64,000 bases of DNA, from the NCBI RefSeq assembly GCF_037027445.1, contig NZ_JBANDL010000002.1:2170001-2234000 (forward strand), read 5' to 3'. The position numbers and the translations under genes were made by a program. Positions 42,894 to 53,371 of this stretch are shown piece by piece. Numbering within the stretch: position 1 is the first letter of the stretch; every line of letters starts with the position of its first letter. The notes beneath the pieces are model-generated. The model searched no databases. It saw nothing but the letters and a program-made list of their open reading frames with translations, and was not told the DNA's origin. This DNA comes from Lysobacter firmicutimachus. Lineage in GTDB: Bacteria > Pseudomonadota > Gammaproteobacteria > Xanthomonadales > Xanthomonadaceae.

Positions 42894-43742
42894 TCAGGCG
42901 TTGCGGCGCGCCAGCGCCTGGCCCAGGCGCACCGGGGTTTCGGCGCTGAGGCCGGGGTCGAGTTCGGCCACGCCCGGCGGCAGCAGCACGATCACGGTCG
43001 AGCCGTAATTGAAGCGCGCCATTTCCGCGAAGCGTTTCAGCGTGATGCCGCGGCCGCGATAGTCCTTGCGCGTGACCCGGTCGGCGTAGTGCGGAATCTC
43101 GACCCCGCCCCAGACCGTTTCCACGCCCGAGACCAGCAGCGCGCCGACCATCACCTGGACCATCGGCCCGAAGTCGGTGTCGAAGTGGCAGACCAGGCGC
43201 TCGTTGCGCGCGAACAAGCGCGGCACGTTGCGCACCGCGTCCGGGCCGACGCTGAACAAGCGCCCCGGCACATGCACGGTTTCGCGCAAGGTGCCGGTCC
43301 AGGGCATGTGCACGCGGTGGTAGTCCTTCGGCGACAGGTACACGGTCGCGAACGCGCCGTCGCGGAACGGCGCCGCCGCGGCCTCGTCGCCGCCGAGCAG
43401 TTCGGCGGCGGTGAAGGACTGGCCCTTGGCCTGGAAGATCACCCCGTCGCGGATCGGTCCGCATTGGCTGATGCGGCCGTCGGCCGGCATCAGCAGGCTG
43501 CGCGGATTGGGATCGGCGACCCGCGCGCCGGGCTTGAGCGCGCGGGTGAAGAAGGCGTTGAAGGTCGGATAGGCGCGCGGATCGGGCTGCGCGGCCTCGT
43601 TCAGGTCGACGCCGAACTTTTCGGTGACCGTGTCGATCAGCCAGCGGCTGACCAGCGGGTTTTTCGAGTAGGCCAGTACCCGCGCCAATGTGGACAGGAA
43701 GCGGTGCGGCAGGACGTAGGTGAGGGTGGTGACCAGGCTCAC
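42894..43742 (-). CDS. psd: Phosphatidylserine decarboxylase proenzyme
   Basis: A 282-residue proenzyme that self-cleaves and makes phosphatidylethanolamine from phosphatidylserine at the inner membrane. The charge-relay residues are visible as D88 (MPADGR) and H145 ([10 protein letters not shown]), with the cleavage site G247-S248-T249 in [14 protein letters not shown], where Ser becomes the pyruvoyl group. Length is typical. Translation begins at GTG 43742, which overlaps the SCO stop by four bases (GTGA), so the two are coupled. No upstream ATG makes family sense. Confidence 0.95.
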   Translation of the reverse strand: MSLVTTLTYVLPHRFLSTLARVLAYSKNPLVSRWLIDTVTEKFGVDLNEAAQPDPRAYPTFNAFFTRALKPGARVADPNPRSLLMPADGRISQCGPIRDGVIFQAKGQSFTAAELLGGDEAAAAPFRDGAFATVYLSPKDYHRVHMPWTGTLRETVHVPGRLFSVGPDAVRNVPRLFARNERLVCHFDTDFGPMVQVMVGALLVSGVETVWGGVEIPHYADRVTRKDYRGRGITLKRFAEMARFNYGSTVIVLLPPGVAELDPGLSAETPVRLGQALARRNA

Positions 43743-44386
43743 GGCGCGGCCTCCGACAGGGCGACCATGTCGGCGGCGATCGCGTTCGGATCGAACGGCG
43801 GCCGGACTAGGCCGGCCATGCGGCCTTGCGCATCGAGCACGGCCAGGGTCGCGCTGTGGTCCATCGTGTACTGGTCGGCGGGCGCGCCGGCGGGCGCCGG
43901 CACCTTGGCGAACACCATCGCCAGCGACTTGGTGAAAGCCTCCAGCGCCGGCACGTCGGCGGTCGCGGCCAGGGTGTCCTTGTGGAAGCCGTGCGCGTAT
44001 TCGCCGATCCGGTCGGGCGTGTCGCGCTCGGGGTCGACCGACACGAACAGCACCCGTGGGCGGCTCGCTTCGGGCAGCGACTCCCAGCGCTTTTGCGCCA
44101 CCGACATCTGCGCCAGCGTGGTCGGACAGACGTCGGGGCAGTGGGTGAAGCCGAGGAACACCAGGGTCCAGTGGCCCTTGAGTTCGCCCGGAATCAGCTG
44201 GGTGCCGTCGGACTGGCGCAGCGAGAACGCGGGCAGGGTGCGCGGCGGATCGAACAGGCGCACGGCGGTGGTCTGCGGCAGCTTGGGCCCGGAGACGGAG
44301 CCGAAGTAGCGGCTCGACACCCACAGGCCGGCGGCGCCGGCGAGCACGGCGACCAGCAGGACGATGGCGGTGGTGCGATTGAACAT
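43739..44386 (-). CDS. SCO1/SenC-family copper chaperone
   Basis: A 215-residue thioredoxin-fold protein anchored by one N-terminal helix ([21 protein letters not shown]). It has the copper ligands of SCO proteins: C83 and C87 in [10 protein letters not shown], and H177 in [15 protein letters not shown]. It is expected to deliver copper to the CuA site of cytochrome oxidase or act as a thiol reductase in the periplasm. The frame extends upstream to 45547 antisense to prmB, which is a shadow; ATG 44386 starts the membrane anchor. It overlaps psd, an unusual partner. Confidence 0.93.
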   Translation of the reverse strand: MFNRTTAIVLLVAVLAGAAGLWVSSRYFGSVSGPKLPQTTAVRLFDPPRTLPAFSLRQSDGTQLIPGELKGHWTLVFLGFTHCPDVCPTTLAQMSVAQKRWESLPEASRPRVLFVSVDPERDTPDRIGEYAHGFHKDTLAATADVPALEAFTKSLAMVFAKVPAPAGAPADQYTMDHSATLAVLDAQGRMAGLVRPPFDPNAIAADMVALSEAAP

Positions 44387-44653
44387 GGCAGGTCCGATGA
44401 TAGAGCCGGGCCATGATACCGGCGAAGGCGGGGCCGGGTTCGCTCGCCGGGGCGCGGGGTTCTCCGGCGGCGCGGTATCGGCCCTGCCCCTGCCGGCCGC
44501 AACCGCTGTGTTGCGGGGCCTCCTTTGCCGTTCTCCCTTTTTCACAGAGGAGGGCTGGCCGGACGCTCGATACAGGCGCTGCGCCCGGGGCGGCTCCTGC
44601 CAATCCCCGGGCCGGCGGCTATACTGGGCGTCTTGCTTCGCCCTGGACCTGCC

Positions 44654-45583
44654 GTGCCCGCTTCCGTCTCCTTCGAACAGCTGACCCTCGTCGACCTGAT
44701 CCGTTACGGCGCCAGCCGCTTCAACGCGGCCGGGCTGACCTTCGGCCACAGCTACGACAATGCCCTGGACGAAGCGACCCAACTGGTCCTGCACGCCCTG
44801 CATCTGCCGCACGACCTGGGCCCGGTGTACGGCCAGGGCCGGGTCACCACGGAAGAGAAGGACGCCGTGCTGGCGCTGTTCGAGCGCCGCGTCGCCGAGC
44901 GCATCCCGGCCGCTTACCTGACCGGCGAGGCCTGGTTCGCCGGCCTGAGCTTCAAGAGCGATCGCCGCGCCCTGGTGCCGCGTTCGCCGATCGCCGAACT
45001 GATCGAGGCCGGTTTCGAGCCCTGGCTCGGCGGCCGCGAGGTGAACCGCGCGCTGGACCTGTGCACGGGGTCTGGCTGCATCGCCATCGCCACCGCGCAC
45101 TACCACCCGGACTGGCAGGTGATCGGCGCCGACATCAACGACGACGCGCTGTCGCTGGCGGCCGAGAACCGCCAGCGCCTGCACGCCGACAACGTCGAAC
45201 TGCGCAAGTCCGACCTGTTCAAGGGCCTGCAGGGCGAGGTCTTCGACCTGATCGTGACCAATCCGCCCTACGTCACCAACGACGAAACCGACGCGCTGCC
45301 GCAGGAATATTCCTACGAGCCCGAACTGGGCCTGCGCGCCGGCGACGACGGCCTGGACCTCGCGCTCAAGATCCTGCGCGACGCCCCCGATCACCTCAGC
45401 GAACACGGCCTGCTGATCTGCGAAGTCGGCGAAGCCGAGCGCGCCCTGGTCGAACTGCTGCCCGAACTGCCGCTGGCCTGGGTCGAATTCAAGGTCGGCC
45501 AGATGGGCATCTTCGTGGCCGAGCGCCACGACCTGGTCGAACACCACGAGCGGATCAAACGCCTCGCCGACGCGCGCGGCTGA
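44654..45583 (+). CDS. prmB: Ribosomal protein L3 glutamine methyltransferase PrmB
   Basis: A 309-residue SAM-dependent methyltransferase, the same size as E. coli PrmB. SAM-binding motif I is LDLCTGSGCIAIATA (about 134-148) and the catalytic NPPY is at 203-206 (VTNPPYVTNDE); the PrmB-type N-terminal domain has LVDLIRYGASRFNAAGLTFGHSYDNALDEATQLV. It methylates the side-chain nitrogen of a conserved Gln in uL3 during 50S assembly. GTG 44654 is chosen to match the family start; the frame continues upstream to 44525 without similarity. It is divergent from the SCO gene. Confidence 0.94.
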   Translation: MPASVSFEQLTLVDLIRYGASRFNAAGLTFGHSYDNALDEATQLVLHALHLPHDLGPVYGQGRVTTEEKDAVLALFERRVAERIPAAYLTGEAWFAGLSFKSDRRALVPRSPIAELIEAGFEPWLGGREVNRALDLCTGSGCIAIATAHYHPDWQVIGADINDDALSLAAENRQRLHADNVELRKSDLFKGLQGEVFDLIVTNPPYVTNDETDALPQEYSYEPELGLRAGDDGLDLALKILRDAPDHLSEHGLLICEVGEAERALVELLPELPLAWVEFKVGQMGIFVAERHDLVEHHERIKRLADARG

Positions 45584-46125
45584 ATCGTGCGCGTCGGCGG
45601 TCGGTAGCGGGGCGGCCTCAAGCCGCCGCCGCGACGCCGCGCGAGCGCTGACCCCTTCAGTGCAACGCCCGGCGCAGACCGGCCGGAATCCGCAGCGGCT
45701 TCGCCGCGTCCGGTGGCGTTTGCGCTCGCGTCGTGCCTGCCCACGTCTCTCCGGCGCCGGCCGAACGGGAGCCGGTCCGAACCAGGCCGGCCATGGCCCG
45801 AGCGCCCTTCGACCGCGAACGGCAGGCTTGGTTACAGCGGAAACCGCGACGCTCGGCTAAGGTTGAGCCGGTCGGCTCCGCGTCCCGCCTCGCCTGCGCA
45901 ATGCGCGGTCCCGAGCGGACGCGAAGGACGCCGGCCGGATCGATGGGTGATGACGAACGCGCAATCGGTCATTTCCGTGCGCAAACCCGGCGTCATACCA
46001 TCGGGGCTCGCCTTTCCAGGCCCTGCCTTCGCGTGCGGCGCCGGCTTCATCTCCAGCACACGCGCGGCCTCCATCATCGTTTCCGCCCATGCCGGCGCCT
46101 GCCGGCTCGCACCAGGATCCCGGTT
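45584..46125. other. Intergenic region, no gene seen
   Basis: This 542-base gap lies between prmB and aroC. Open frames on the plus strand here (for example 45713-46162 and 45733 onward, which runs into aroC) have random composition. No REP, hairpin or promoter stands out; the aroC promoter is presumably in the last 150 bases. Confidence 0.45.
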
Positions 46126-47250
46126 GTGTCCAGCAACAGCTTCGGCAAGCTCTTCACCGTGACCACCTTCGGCGAAAGCCACGGCCCGGCCATCGGCTGC
46201 GTGATCGACGGCTGCCCGCCCGGGCTGGCGATCGCGCCGGAAGAGTTCCGCCACGACCTCGACCGCCGCGCGACCGGCCGTTCGCGCCACACCTCGCAGC
46301 GGCGCGAGGCCGACGAGATCGAAATCCTCAGCGGCGTCTATCAGGGGCTGACCACCGGCACCCCGATCGCGCTGCTGATCCGCAACACCGACGCGCGCAG
46401 CAAGGACTACGGTTCGATCGCCGAACAGTTCCGCCCCGGCCATGCCGATTACAGCTATTGGCAGAAGTACGGCCTGCGCGACCCGCGCGGCGGCGGCCGC
46501 TCCTCGGCGCGCGAGACCACCATGCGCGTCGCCGCCGGGGTGATCGCCAAGAAGTGGCTGGCGCAGCGCTACGGCGTGCGCGTGCAGGGCTTCATGACCC
46601 AGATCGGCGAGATCGTTCCGCGCGGCTACGACCTGTCCGCGGTCGAGGACAACCCCTTCTTCTGGCCCGATGCCGGTCAGGTCGCCGAGCTGGAAGGCTA
46701 CATGGACGCGCTGCGCAAGTCCGGCGACTCGGTCGGCGGCCGCGTCGACGTGATCGCCGACGGCGTGCCGCCGGGCTGGGGCGAGCCGATCTACGGCAAG
46801 CTCGACGGCGAGCTGGCCGCGGCGCTGATGAGCATCAACGCGGTCAAGGGCGTGGAGATCGGCGACGGCTTCGCCGCGGTCGCGCAGAAGGGCACCGAGC
46901 ACCGCGACGAGATCTCGCGCGCCGGCTTCGCCAGCAATCACGCCGGCGGCATCCTCGGCGGCATCAGCACCGGCCAGCAGCTGCGTTGTTCGACCGCGTT
47001 CAAGCCGACCTCGAGCCTGCGCCTGCCCGGGCACAGCGTCGACGTGCACGGCAACGAAATCGAGGTGGTCACCACCGGCCGCCACGACCCCTGCGTGGCG
47101 ATGCGCGCCGCGCCGATCTGCGAGGCGATGGTCGCCCTGGTGCTGATGGACCAAGCGCTGCGCCACCGCGCCCAATGCGGCGACGTCGGCGAGGTCGCTC
47201 CGCGCATTCCCGCCGCGCCCGGCTTCGGCGACGCGCACGGCGATGACTGA
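46126..47250 (+). CDS. aroC: Chorismate synthase
   Basis: A 374-residue enzyme that converts EPSP to chorismate with reduced FMN, the last shikimate step. Signature sequences are [89 protein letters not shown], and [22 protein letters not shown] 46126 gives exactly the family N-terminus; the open frame extends upstream to 45733 without similarity. The stop overlaps the start of the hydroxyacid dehydrogenase gene, so the two are cotranscribed. Confidence 0.96.
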   Translation: MSSNSFGKLFTVTTFGESHGPAIGCVIDGCPPGLAIAPEEFRHDLDRRATGRSRHTSQRREADEIEILSGVYQGLTTGTPIALLIRNTDARSKDYGSIAEQFRPGHADYSYWQKYGLRDPRGGGRSSARETTMRVAAGVIAKKWLAQRYGVRVQGFMTQIGEIVPRGYDLSAVEDNPFFWPDAGQVAELEGYMDALRKSGDSVGGRVDVIADGVPPGWGEPIYGKLDGELAAALMSINAVKGVEIGDGFAAVAQKGTEHRDEISRAGFASNHAGGILGGISTGQQLRCSTAFKPTSSLRLPGHSVDVHGNEIEVVTTGRHDPCVAMRAAPICEAMVALVLMDQALRHRAQCGDVGEVAPRIPAAPGFGDAHGDD

Positions 47251-48235
47251 GCGTCCGCGCGTGTGGGTCTCGCAACCGCTGTTCGACGACATCGTCGCGC
47301 GGCTGGGCGAGCATTTCGAGGTGACCGCCACGCCGGAGGTGACCCGGCACGCGCCGGCGGCGATGGCGGCGGCCCTGGCCGCGGCCGACGGCGCCCTGGT
47401 CACTCTCAACGACCCGATCGGCGCGGCCGAGATCGCCGCAGCGCCGCGCCTGCGCGCGATCGCCAATGTCGGCGTCGGCTACAACAACCTCGACCTGCCG
47501 GCGCTGAGCGCGGCCGGCATCCTGGTCACCAACACCCCCGACGTGCTGACCGAGACCACCGCCGACTTCGGCTTCGCCCTGATGATGGCGACCGCGCGCC
47601 GGATCGGCGAGGCCGAGCGCTGGCTGCGCGAGGGCCAGTGGCGGCAGTGGAGCTTCGACGTGCTGCTCGGCGGCGACGTGCACGGCGCCACCCTCGGCAT
47701 TCTCGGCATGGGCCGGATCGGCCGCGCCATCGCCCGCCGCGCCGGCGGTTTCGGCATGCGCGTGCTGTACCACAACCGCAGCCGGCTCGATCCGCAGGTC
47801 GAACGCGAGCACGCCGCCGAGTACGTCGGCTTCGACGAACTGCTGGCGCGCGCCGATCATCTGATCCTGGTGCTGCCGTATTCGCCGCAGTCGCATCGTC
47901 TGATCGATGCCGCGGCGTTGGCCAAGCTGCGCCCGCACGCGACCCTGACCAATATCGCGCGCGGCGGCATCGTCGACGAGGACGCGCTGTGCGACGCGCT
48001 GGAGCAGGGCCGCCTGGCCGGCGCCGGCCTGGACGTGTTCGAGGGCGAGCCCGCGCTCAACCCGCGCCTGCTGCAGCAGCGCCGGGTGGTGCTGACCCCG
48101 CACGTCGCCAGCGGCAGCCTGGCCACGCGCCGTGCGATGGTCGCGCTGGCGGTCGACAACCTGATCGCCGCGCTGGGCCGCGGGCCGAATGCCGGTCGTC
48201 CGCCGTCGGTGGTCAAGGCCGGGATTAGGGATTAG
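47243..48235 (+). CDS. D-2-hydroxyacid dehydrogenase (GhrB/glyoxylate reductase-like)
   Basis: A 330-residue NAD(P)-dependent D-2-hydroxyacid dehydrogenase. The nucleotide-binding motif is [14 protein letters not shown] (151-164), with catalytic R240 (NIARGG), an acidic residue in FEGEP (267-271) and H287 (LTPHVASGS). Glyoxylate/hydroxypyruvate or 2-ketogluconate reduction is typical of the subgroup. It overlaps aroC by eight bases. The last codons (KAGIRD, stop) are encoded by the GGGATTAGGGATTAG heptamer repeat, suggesting that the repeat replaced the native 3' end. Confidence 0.92.
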   Translation: MTERPRVWVSQPLFDDIVARLGEHFEVTATPEVTRHAPAAMAAALAAADGALVTLNDPIGAAEIAAAPRLRAIANVGVGYNNLDLPALSAAGILVTNTPDVLTETTADFGFALMMATARRIGEAERWLREGQWRQWSFDVLLGGDVHGATLGILGMGRIGRAIARRAGGFGMRVLYHNRSRLDPQVEREHAAEYVGFDELLARADHLILVLPYSPQSHRLIDAAALAKLRPHATLTNIARGGIVDEDALCDALEQGRLAGAGLDVFEGEPALNPRLLQQRRVVLTPHVASGSLATRRAMVALAVDNLIAALGRGPNAGRPPSVVKAGIRD

Positions 48236-48295
48236 GGATTAGAGCGGCGCGATCGGGTGCTTTTGCGAATCCCGAATCCCGAATCTCCAATCCCC
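48221..48295. repeat. Heptamer direct repeats with complementary array
   Basis: GGGATTAGGGATTAGGGATT (from 48221) is followed 25 bases later by GAATCCCGAATCCCGAATC (from 48266), which is its approximate reverse complement with A/G mismatches. The pair can form an imperfect stem after the dehydrogenase gene. A similar AATCCCGAATCCCC lies at 61350. Confidence 0.75.
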
Positions 48296-48312
48296 GCATC
48301 AAAAAGCAACAC

Positions 48313-48334
48313 CCGCCGGAAATGGGTCCGGCGG
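48313..48334 (+). other. Hairpin in the asd leader
   Basis: CCGCCGGA (48313-48320) pairs with TCCGGCGG (48327-48334) around six bases, 29 bases before the asd start. It may be the end of the upstream transcript or a leader structure; no U-run follows. Confidence 0.45.
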
Positions 48335-48362
48335 TCCCCACTAGTCAGGTAACTGAGAACAG

Positions 48363-49385
48363 ATGAACGCCAAGACGTCCTGCAATGTCGCCGTCGTCGG
48401 TGCTACCGGCGCGGTCGGTGAAACCATGCTCAAGGTGTTGGCCGAACGCAAATTCCCGATCGGTCAGCTGCATGTGTTGGCGAGCGAACGCTCGGCGGGA
48501 GAGAAAATCGAGTTCGGCGGCAAAACCATCGTGGTTCAGGACCTGGCCAAGTTCGATCCCGCCGGGGTCGACATCGCGCTGTTCTCGGCCGGCGGCTCGG
48601 TGTCCAAGGAGTACGCGCCCAAGTTCGCCGCCGCCGGCGCGGTGGTGATCGACAACTCCTCGGCCTTCCGCTACCAGGACGACGTGCCGCTGGTGGTCAG
48701 CGAGGTCAACCCGGAAGCGGCGAAGAACCGCCCGCTGGGGATCATCGCCAACCCCAACTGCTCGACCATGCAGATGCTGGTCGCGCTGGCGCCGATCCAC
48801 CGCAAGGCCAAGATCGAACGCATCAACGTCGCCACCTACCAGTCGGTGTCGGGCACCGGCAAGCGGGCGATGGAAGAGCTGGGCCGGCAGACGGCCGCGC
48901 TGCTGAACTTCCAGGAAGCCAAGCCGGAGATCTACCCGGTGCAGATCGCCTTCAACGTGATCCCGCACGGCGGCGATTTCACCGACAACGGCTACACCAC
49001 CGAGGAAATGAAGCTGGTCTGGGAGACCCGCAAGATCCTCGGCGACGACAGCATCGGGGTCAACGCGACCGTGGTCCGGGTGCCGGTGTTCTACGGCCAC
49101 TCCGAGGCCGTGCACATCGAGACCCGCGACAAGCTCAGCGCCGCCGACGCGCGCGCCTTGCTGGAACGGTCGCCGGGCCTGGAAGTGGTGGACGAGGCCA
49201 AGGGCGGCGGTTATCCGACCCCGGTCACCCACGCCTCCGGCAACGACCCGGTCTACGTCGGCCGCATCCGCGACGACATCTCGCATCCGCGCGGGCTGTC
49301 GCTGTGGGTGGTCGCCGACAACATCCGCAAGGGCGCGGCGACCAATGCCGTGCAACTGGCGGAACTGGTCTGGAACGAGCGCTGA
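48363..49385 (+). CDS. asd: Aspartate-semialdehyde dehydrogenase
   Basis: A 340-residue NADP-dependent enzyme reducing aspartyl-phosphate to aspartate semialdehyde, the branch point to Lys, DAP, Thr and Met. It has the nucleotide motif VAVVGATGAVGETMLKVLAER, the catalytic C133 in NPNCSTMQ, and YQSVSGTGKRAMEEL and YGHSEAVHIE of the substrate site. The downstream double hairpin ends its transcript. The upstream dehydrogenase is 127 bases away with a hairpin between, so asd probably has its own promoter. Confidence 0.96.
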   Translation: MNAKTSCNVAVVGATGAVGETMLKVLAERKFPIGQLHVLASERSAGEKIEFGGKTIVVQDLAKFDPAGVDIALFSAGGSVSKEYAPKFAAAGAVVIDNSSAFRYQDDVPLVVSEVNPEAAKNRPLGIIANPNCSTMQMLVALAPIHRKAKIERINVATYQSVSGTGKRAMEELGRQTAALLNFQEAKPEIYPVQIAFNVIPHGGDFTDNGYTTEEMKLVWETRKILGDDSIGVNATVVRVPVFYGHSEAVHIETRDKLSAADARALLERSPGLEVVDEAKGGGYPTPVTHASGNDPVYVGRIRDDISHPRGLSLWVVADNIRKGAATNAVQLAELVWNER

Positions 49386-49708
49386 GCCGGCCCTGTCCGG
49401 CGCCGCTGGTGCGGCGCCGGACGCCGCGATCGATCGGGCCCCGCGGGGCCCGATTTTTTTGCGTGGCCGCCCGCGCGCCGGCGCGGTCACAGCGCTTCGC
49501 TCCTGCCGTTCGCCTTGTCGAAGGGCAGGGCTTGGAAGGAGACGCAGGAGCGGGGCGGATGCGAGGGCGCTTCGCCGCAGGCAACGCTTTCCAAACCGCG
49601 ACGGTGCCGCTTGCATCCTTGCCGCGATAGCGCAAACTTAACAACGCGTTGCGCATTCAGCCCATCGACCGCTAGAGTCGCCGCCTGACATCGAGATTGG
49701 GATCGTCC
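49386..49708. other. Gap between asd and fimV: terminators, then no gene
   Basis: The first 75 bases hold the asd terminator hairpins. The rest, up to the fimV start, contains no supported gene; a lower-GC patch (GCGCAAACTTAACAACGCG) near 49630 is a likely site for the fimV promoter. Confidence 0.5.
49395..49460 (+). terminator. Double hairpin terminator of asd
   Basis: A perfect 12-bp hairpin (GTCCGGCGCCGC, loop TGGT, 49395-49422) is followed by a second hairpin, CGGGCCCCGCGGGGCCCG (49435-49452), and a run of seven T. The second is a canonical intrinsic terminator; the first is an extra strong stem. Confidence 0.9.
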
Positions 49709-51775
49709 GTGACCTCAGGTTTTGCACGCACCGCACTGGCTTTGTCCCTGGCCCTGGCCAGCGGCGCCGCCTGCGCGCTGGGCCTGGGGCAGATCGAAGT
49801 CAAGTCGCGCGCGGGCCAGCCGCTGTTGGCGGAAATCCCGGTGATCTCCAGCGACCGCGAGGAACTGGCCCAGCTGCGCGCCGGCCTGGCGTCGCCGGAG
49901 ACCTTCCAGCGCATCGGCCTGCAGCCGCCGCAGGGCATCGTCACCGACCTGCGTTTCACCCTGGCCCTGGACGCCGCCGGCAAGCCGGTGATCCGGGTCA
50001 CCAGCAGCCAGCCGGTGACCCAGCCGCTGCTGACCTTCCTGATCGAAGTCGACTGGGGCCAGGGCCGCCTGACCCGCGAGTACTCCGCGCTGATCGACAC
50101 CCCGCGCACCGCCGCGGCGCCGATGCAGCCGCCGATCCAGGCCCCGACCGGGGCCGCGTCCAACACCATCGAACGTCCGCTGGATGCGCCGCTGCCGTTC
50201 GGCGCCCAGCCGCAGCAGACCGACCCGCTGGCGGTCGAGAACCAGCTCGGCGCGCAGGACCCGAACCTGATCGGCGCCGCACCGCCGAGCCCGCTGCCGG
50301 CCGCGCCGGAGCCGATCGCGATGCAGCCCGAACCGGCGCCCATGCCGGCCCCGGCACGCGCCAACGCCGGCACCATCGAGCGCCCGGTAGCGCGTCCGCC
50401 CGCGCCTGCGGTCGATGCCGAGGGCGGTGTGACGGTCGCGCGCGGTCAGACCTTGTCGGGCATCGCCGCCGACCTGGCCGGCGGCCATAGCCTCGACCAG
50501 ACCATGATCGCGCTGCTGCGCGCCAACCCCGAAGCCTTCATCGGCGGCAACATCAACCGCTTGCGCCAGGGCGCCGTGCTGCGCCTGCCGGCCGACGGCG
50601 TGGCCGCGATCGACCCGCGCGAAGCCAGCGAACTGGTGCGGGCCCAGGTCCAGCAGTGGCGCCAGGCGCGCCAGCCGGTGCCGCAGCCGATCGGCCTGGA
50701 AGCCGACGCCGCCGTCGTCAAGGCGCCGGTCGCGCCGGCGGCGCAGAACGCGGCGCGCGGCGGCGATGCGCGCCTGGAAATCGTGCCGCCGGGCGCCAGC
50801 CGCGCGACCCAGGCCGGAACACAATCCGGCCTCAGCGCCGGAGGCGAGGGCAACATGATGCGTCAGGAGATCCAGCAGGCCAACGAAACCCTCGCCGCGC
50901 GCGAGGCCGAGCTGGCCGAACTCAAGAGCCGGGTCGCCGAGCTGGAGAAATTGCAGAAGGATCAACAGAAGCTGATCGCGCTGAAGGACAGCGAGCTGGC
51001 CTCGACCCAGCAGCGTTTGGCCGAACAACAGGCGCGCAGCGACGGCGGCTCGCCGTTGCCGTGGCTGTTCGGCGGCCTGGGCGTGCTGGCCCTGCTGATC
51101 GGCGGCTGGGTGCTGAGCCGGCGCGAACCCAAGCGCCCGAGCTTCCGCGCGCCGCCGGCCGACGCCCCGGCCTCTTCGCGCCCCTCGTCGGCCGCCGCCG
51201 CGGCAGCGGCGACCCAGGCCGCGGCCGGCGACGCGCTGCGCCGCCGGCCCGAGCCGGCCGCCGAAACGGAACTGGTCGACCCGGTCGCGCAATTGCTCGG
51301 CGAGGTCCCGGCCGAACGGCGCGGCGACCATCGCGCCGACCCGATCCCGGCGCAGACCCCGGTCGCGGCCGATCCGGGCCAGGCCACGGCGCCGTTCTGG
51401 ACCTCGCCGCGCCAGGAGCCGCAATCGGCTCCGCAGCAGCGGGTGCCGACCTGGCACGCCGCCGAAGCCGGCAGCGCACGCAGCGCCGCGCCTCTGCCGC
51501 GCAGCGAGCCCAAGCTCGAACGACCCGCATCGGCGGCGGACACGCCGGCGCCGGCGGCGACCGGTCCGATTCAGCAGGACGCGCCCGCCGCAGTGCCGGC
51601 CGAAGCCGCGGTCGCGCCGGGCCAGGAACGCATCGAGCTGGCCCGCGCTTACCTCGACCTCGGCGACGAGGGCAGCGCCCGGCAACTGCTCGGCGAGGTC
51701 TTGATCAACGGCGACCACGCCGCGCGCCAGCAGGCAGCGCGGATGCTGCGCGAGCTCGAGGCTTCCTCGGGCTGA
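49709..51775 (+). CDS. fimV: FimV/HubP-family polar pilus protein
   Basis: A 688-residue bitopic protein. The signal ([17 protein letters not shown]) precedes the FimV N-terminal domain ([40 protein letters not shown]), a Pro/Ala-rich linker, one LysM ([42 protein letters not shown]), a coiled coil around residues 394-450, one transmembrane helix ([21 protein letters not shown]) and a short C-terminal FimV domain ([26 protein letters not shown]). It organises the cell pole and type IV pili. GTG 49709 is chosen; a TTG at 49697 adds four residues. It precedes truA, as in Pseudomonas. Confidence 0.94.
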   Translation: MTSGFARTALALSLALASGAACALGLGQIEVKSRAGQPLLAEIPVISSDREELAQLRAGLASPETFQRIGLQPPQGIVTDLRFTLALDAAGKPVIRVTSSQPVTQPLLTFLIEVDWGQGRLTREYSALIDTPRTAAAPMQPPIQAPTGAASNTIERPLDAPLPFGAQPQQTDPLAVENQLGAQDPNLIGAAPPSPLPAAPEPIAMQPEPAPMPAPARANAGTIERPVARPPAPAVDAEGGVTVARGQTLSGIAADLAGGHSLDQTMIALLRANPEAFIGGNINRLRQGAVLRLPADGVAAIDPREASELVRAQVQQWRQARQPVPQPIGLEADAAVVKAPVAPAAQNAARGGDARLEIVPPGASRATQAGTQSGLSAGGEGNMMRQEIQQANETLAAREAELAELKSRVAELEKLQKDQQKLIALKDSELASTQQRLAEQQARSDGGSPLPWLFGGLGVLALLIGGWVLSRREPKRPSFRAPPADAPASSRPSSAAAAAAATQAAAGDALRRRPEPAAETELVDPVAQLLGEVPAERRGDHRADPIPAQTPVAADPGQATAPFWTSPRQEPQSAPQQRVPTWHAAEAGSARSAAPLPRSEPKLERPASAADTPAPAATGPIQQDAPAAVPAEAAVAPGQERIELARAYLDLGDEGSARQLLGEVLINGDHAARQQAARMLRELEASSG

Positions 51776-51830
51776 GCCGGACCCTCCGAGTCCGGACAAC
51801 CGACGGCCCGCGCGGGCAGGGCGGAGAGCA

Positions 51831-52670
51831 ATGGCGGTAGAACACAATCCAACCCCGGAATCCGCAGCCGCGCCGCTGCGGCGTTACGCCCTGGGCGTGG
51901 AGTACGACGGCAGCGAGTTTTCCGGTTGGCAGCGCCTGGTGCGTCCGGGCGAGCCTGACCGGCGCGGCGAGGCCACGGTCCAGTCCACCCTGGAAGAAGC
52001 GCTGTCCTTCGTCGCCGGCGCCCGGATCGAGGTGGTCTGCGCCGGCCGTACCGATGCCGGCGTGCATGCGTCCTGCCAGGTGGTGCATTTCGACAGCCCG
52101 GTCGAGCGCGACCCGCGCGGGTGGGTGCTGGGCACGACCTCGCGCCTGCCGCCCTCGGTTTGCGTGCGCTGGTGCCTGCCGGTGGCCGCGGACTTCCACG
52201 CCCGCTTCTCGGCGCGGGCGCGCCGCTATCGCTACCGGATCCTCAACCGGCCGGTACGGCCGGCGCTGCAGCGCCAGTACCTGACCTGGGAGCGGCGCCC
52301 GTTGGACGCCGACGCCATGCACCGGGCGGCTCAGGCCCTGCTGGGGGAAAACGACTTCTCCGCGTTCCGCACCGTGCACTGCCAGGCCCCGCATGCGCGG
52401 CGCGACCTGCAGTACATCGCGGTGCGGCGCGACGGCGATGTGGTGGAGGTCGAAGTCCAGGCGAACGCCTTTCTTCACCATATGGTGCGCAACATTGTCG
52501 GAAGCTTGTTGCCGGTCGGCCGCGGGGAGCAGCCGGAAGCCTGGATCGGCGAGCTGCTCGCCGGCCGCGACCGGACCGTCGCCGGGCCGACCGCGCCGTC
52601 GTCCGGCCTGCTGTTCGTCGGACCGCGCTATCCCGCCGATTGCCAGTTGCCCGCCGAGGTCACCCTTTGA
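51831..52670 (+). CDS. truA: tRNA pseudouridine(38-40) synthase
   Basis: A 279-residue pseudouridine synthase acting on U38-U40 of the anticodon stem-loop. The catalytic aspartate is D75 in the invariant [24 protein letters not shown] and [17 protein letters not shown] mark the rest of the fold. Length and order relative to fimV (upstream) and trpF (overlapping downstream) follow the usual gammaproteobacterial layout. A small inverted repeat (CCGGAC/GTCCGG) lies in the 55-base gap from fimV. Confidence 0.96.
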   Translation: MAVEHNPTPESAAAPLRRYALGVEYDGSEFSGWQRLVRPGEPDRRGEATVQSTLEEALSFVAGARIEVVCAGRTDAGVHASCQVVHFDSPVERDPRGWVLGTTSRLPPSVCVRWCLPVAADFHARFSARARRYRYRILNRPVRPALQRQYLTWERRPLDADAMHRAAQALLGENDFSAFRTVHCQAPHARRDLQYIAVRRDGDVVEVEVQANAFLHHMVRNIVGSLLPVGRGEQPEAWIGELLAGRDRTVAGPTAPSSGLLFVGPRYPADCQLPAEVTL

Positions 52671-53329
52671 GCCAGCCCCGCACCCTGTTCCGTACCCGCG
52701 TCAAGTTCTGTGGTTTCACCCGCCCCGGCGACGTCCGCCTGGCCTGCGAGCTCGGCGCCGACGCGATCGGCTTCGTGTTCGCCGCCGGCAGTCCGCGCCG
52801 GGTCGCGGCCGAGGAGGCGCGGGCGATGCGCCAGGCGCTGGCGCCGCTGGTCGACGCCGTGGCCCTGTTCATGGACAACCCGGTCGACGAGGTGCGCGAA
52901 GTCGTGCGCCAAGTCCGGCCGAGCCTGCTGCAGTTCCACGGCAACGAGGACGACGCCTTCTGCCGCGGCTTCGGCGTGCCCTACCTGAAGGCCATTCCGA
53001 TGGGCGGCGAACTGGCCGACCAGCATCCGGCGGCGCTGCATTCGCGCTTCCCCGGCGCGGCCGGTTTCCTGTTCGACAGCCACGCCGCCGGCGGCAGCGG
53101 CGGCAGCGGCAAGACCTTCGACTGGAAGCGGATTCCGGTCGGAGTGCAGAAACCCTTCGTGCTCGCCGGCGGCATCACCCCGGACAACGTGTATGAAGCG
53201 ATCCTGGCGACCCTGCCCTGGGGCGTGGACGTGTCCAGCGGCATCGAGAGCGCGCCGGGCCTGAAGGACGGCGACAAGATGCGCCATTTCGTCGAAGAAG
53301 TGCGGCGCGCCGACTGCCACGTCGAATGA
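52667..53329 (+). CDS. trpF: Phosphoribosylanthranilate isomerase
   Basis: A 220-residue TIM-barrel enzyme of tryptophan synthesis. It has [10 protein letters not shown] with the general-base Cys15, [27 protein letters not shown], and the phosphate-binding GGITPDNV and [20 protein letters not shown]. It starts at TTG 52667, overlapping the truA stop by four bases, and no other start is possible nearer the domain. Translation is coupled to truA. An unusual Gly/Ser-rich loop ([12 protein letters not shown]) extends the loop holding the catalytic Asp. Confidence 0.95.
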   Translation: MSQPRTLFRTRVKFCGFTRPGDVRLACELGADAIGFVFAAGSPRRVAAEEARAMRQALAPLVDAVALFMDNPVDEVREVVRQVRPSLLQFHGNEDDAFCRGFGVPYLKAIPMGGELADQHPAALHSRFPGAAGFLFDSHAAGGSGGSGKTFDWKRIPVGVQKPFVLAGGITPDNVYEAILATLPWGVDVSSGIESAPGLKDGDKMRHFVEEVRRADCHVE

Positions 53330-53371
53330 GGCGCCCGGCGTCGGCCGGACGCCGCGGCGCGCAGCGCGGCG

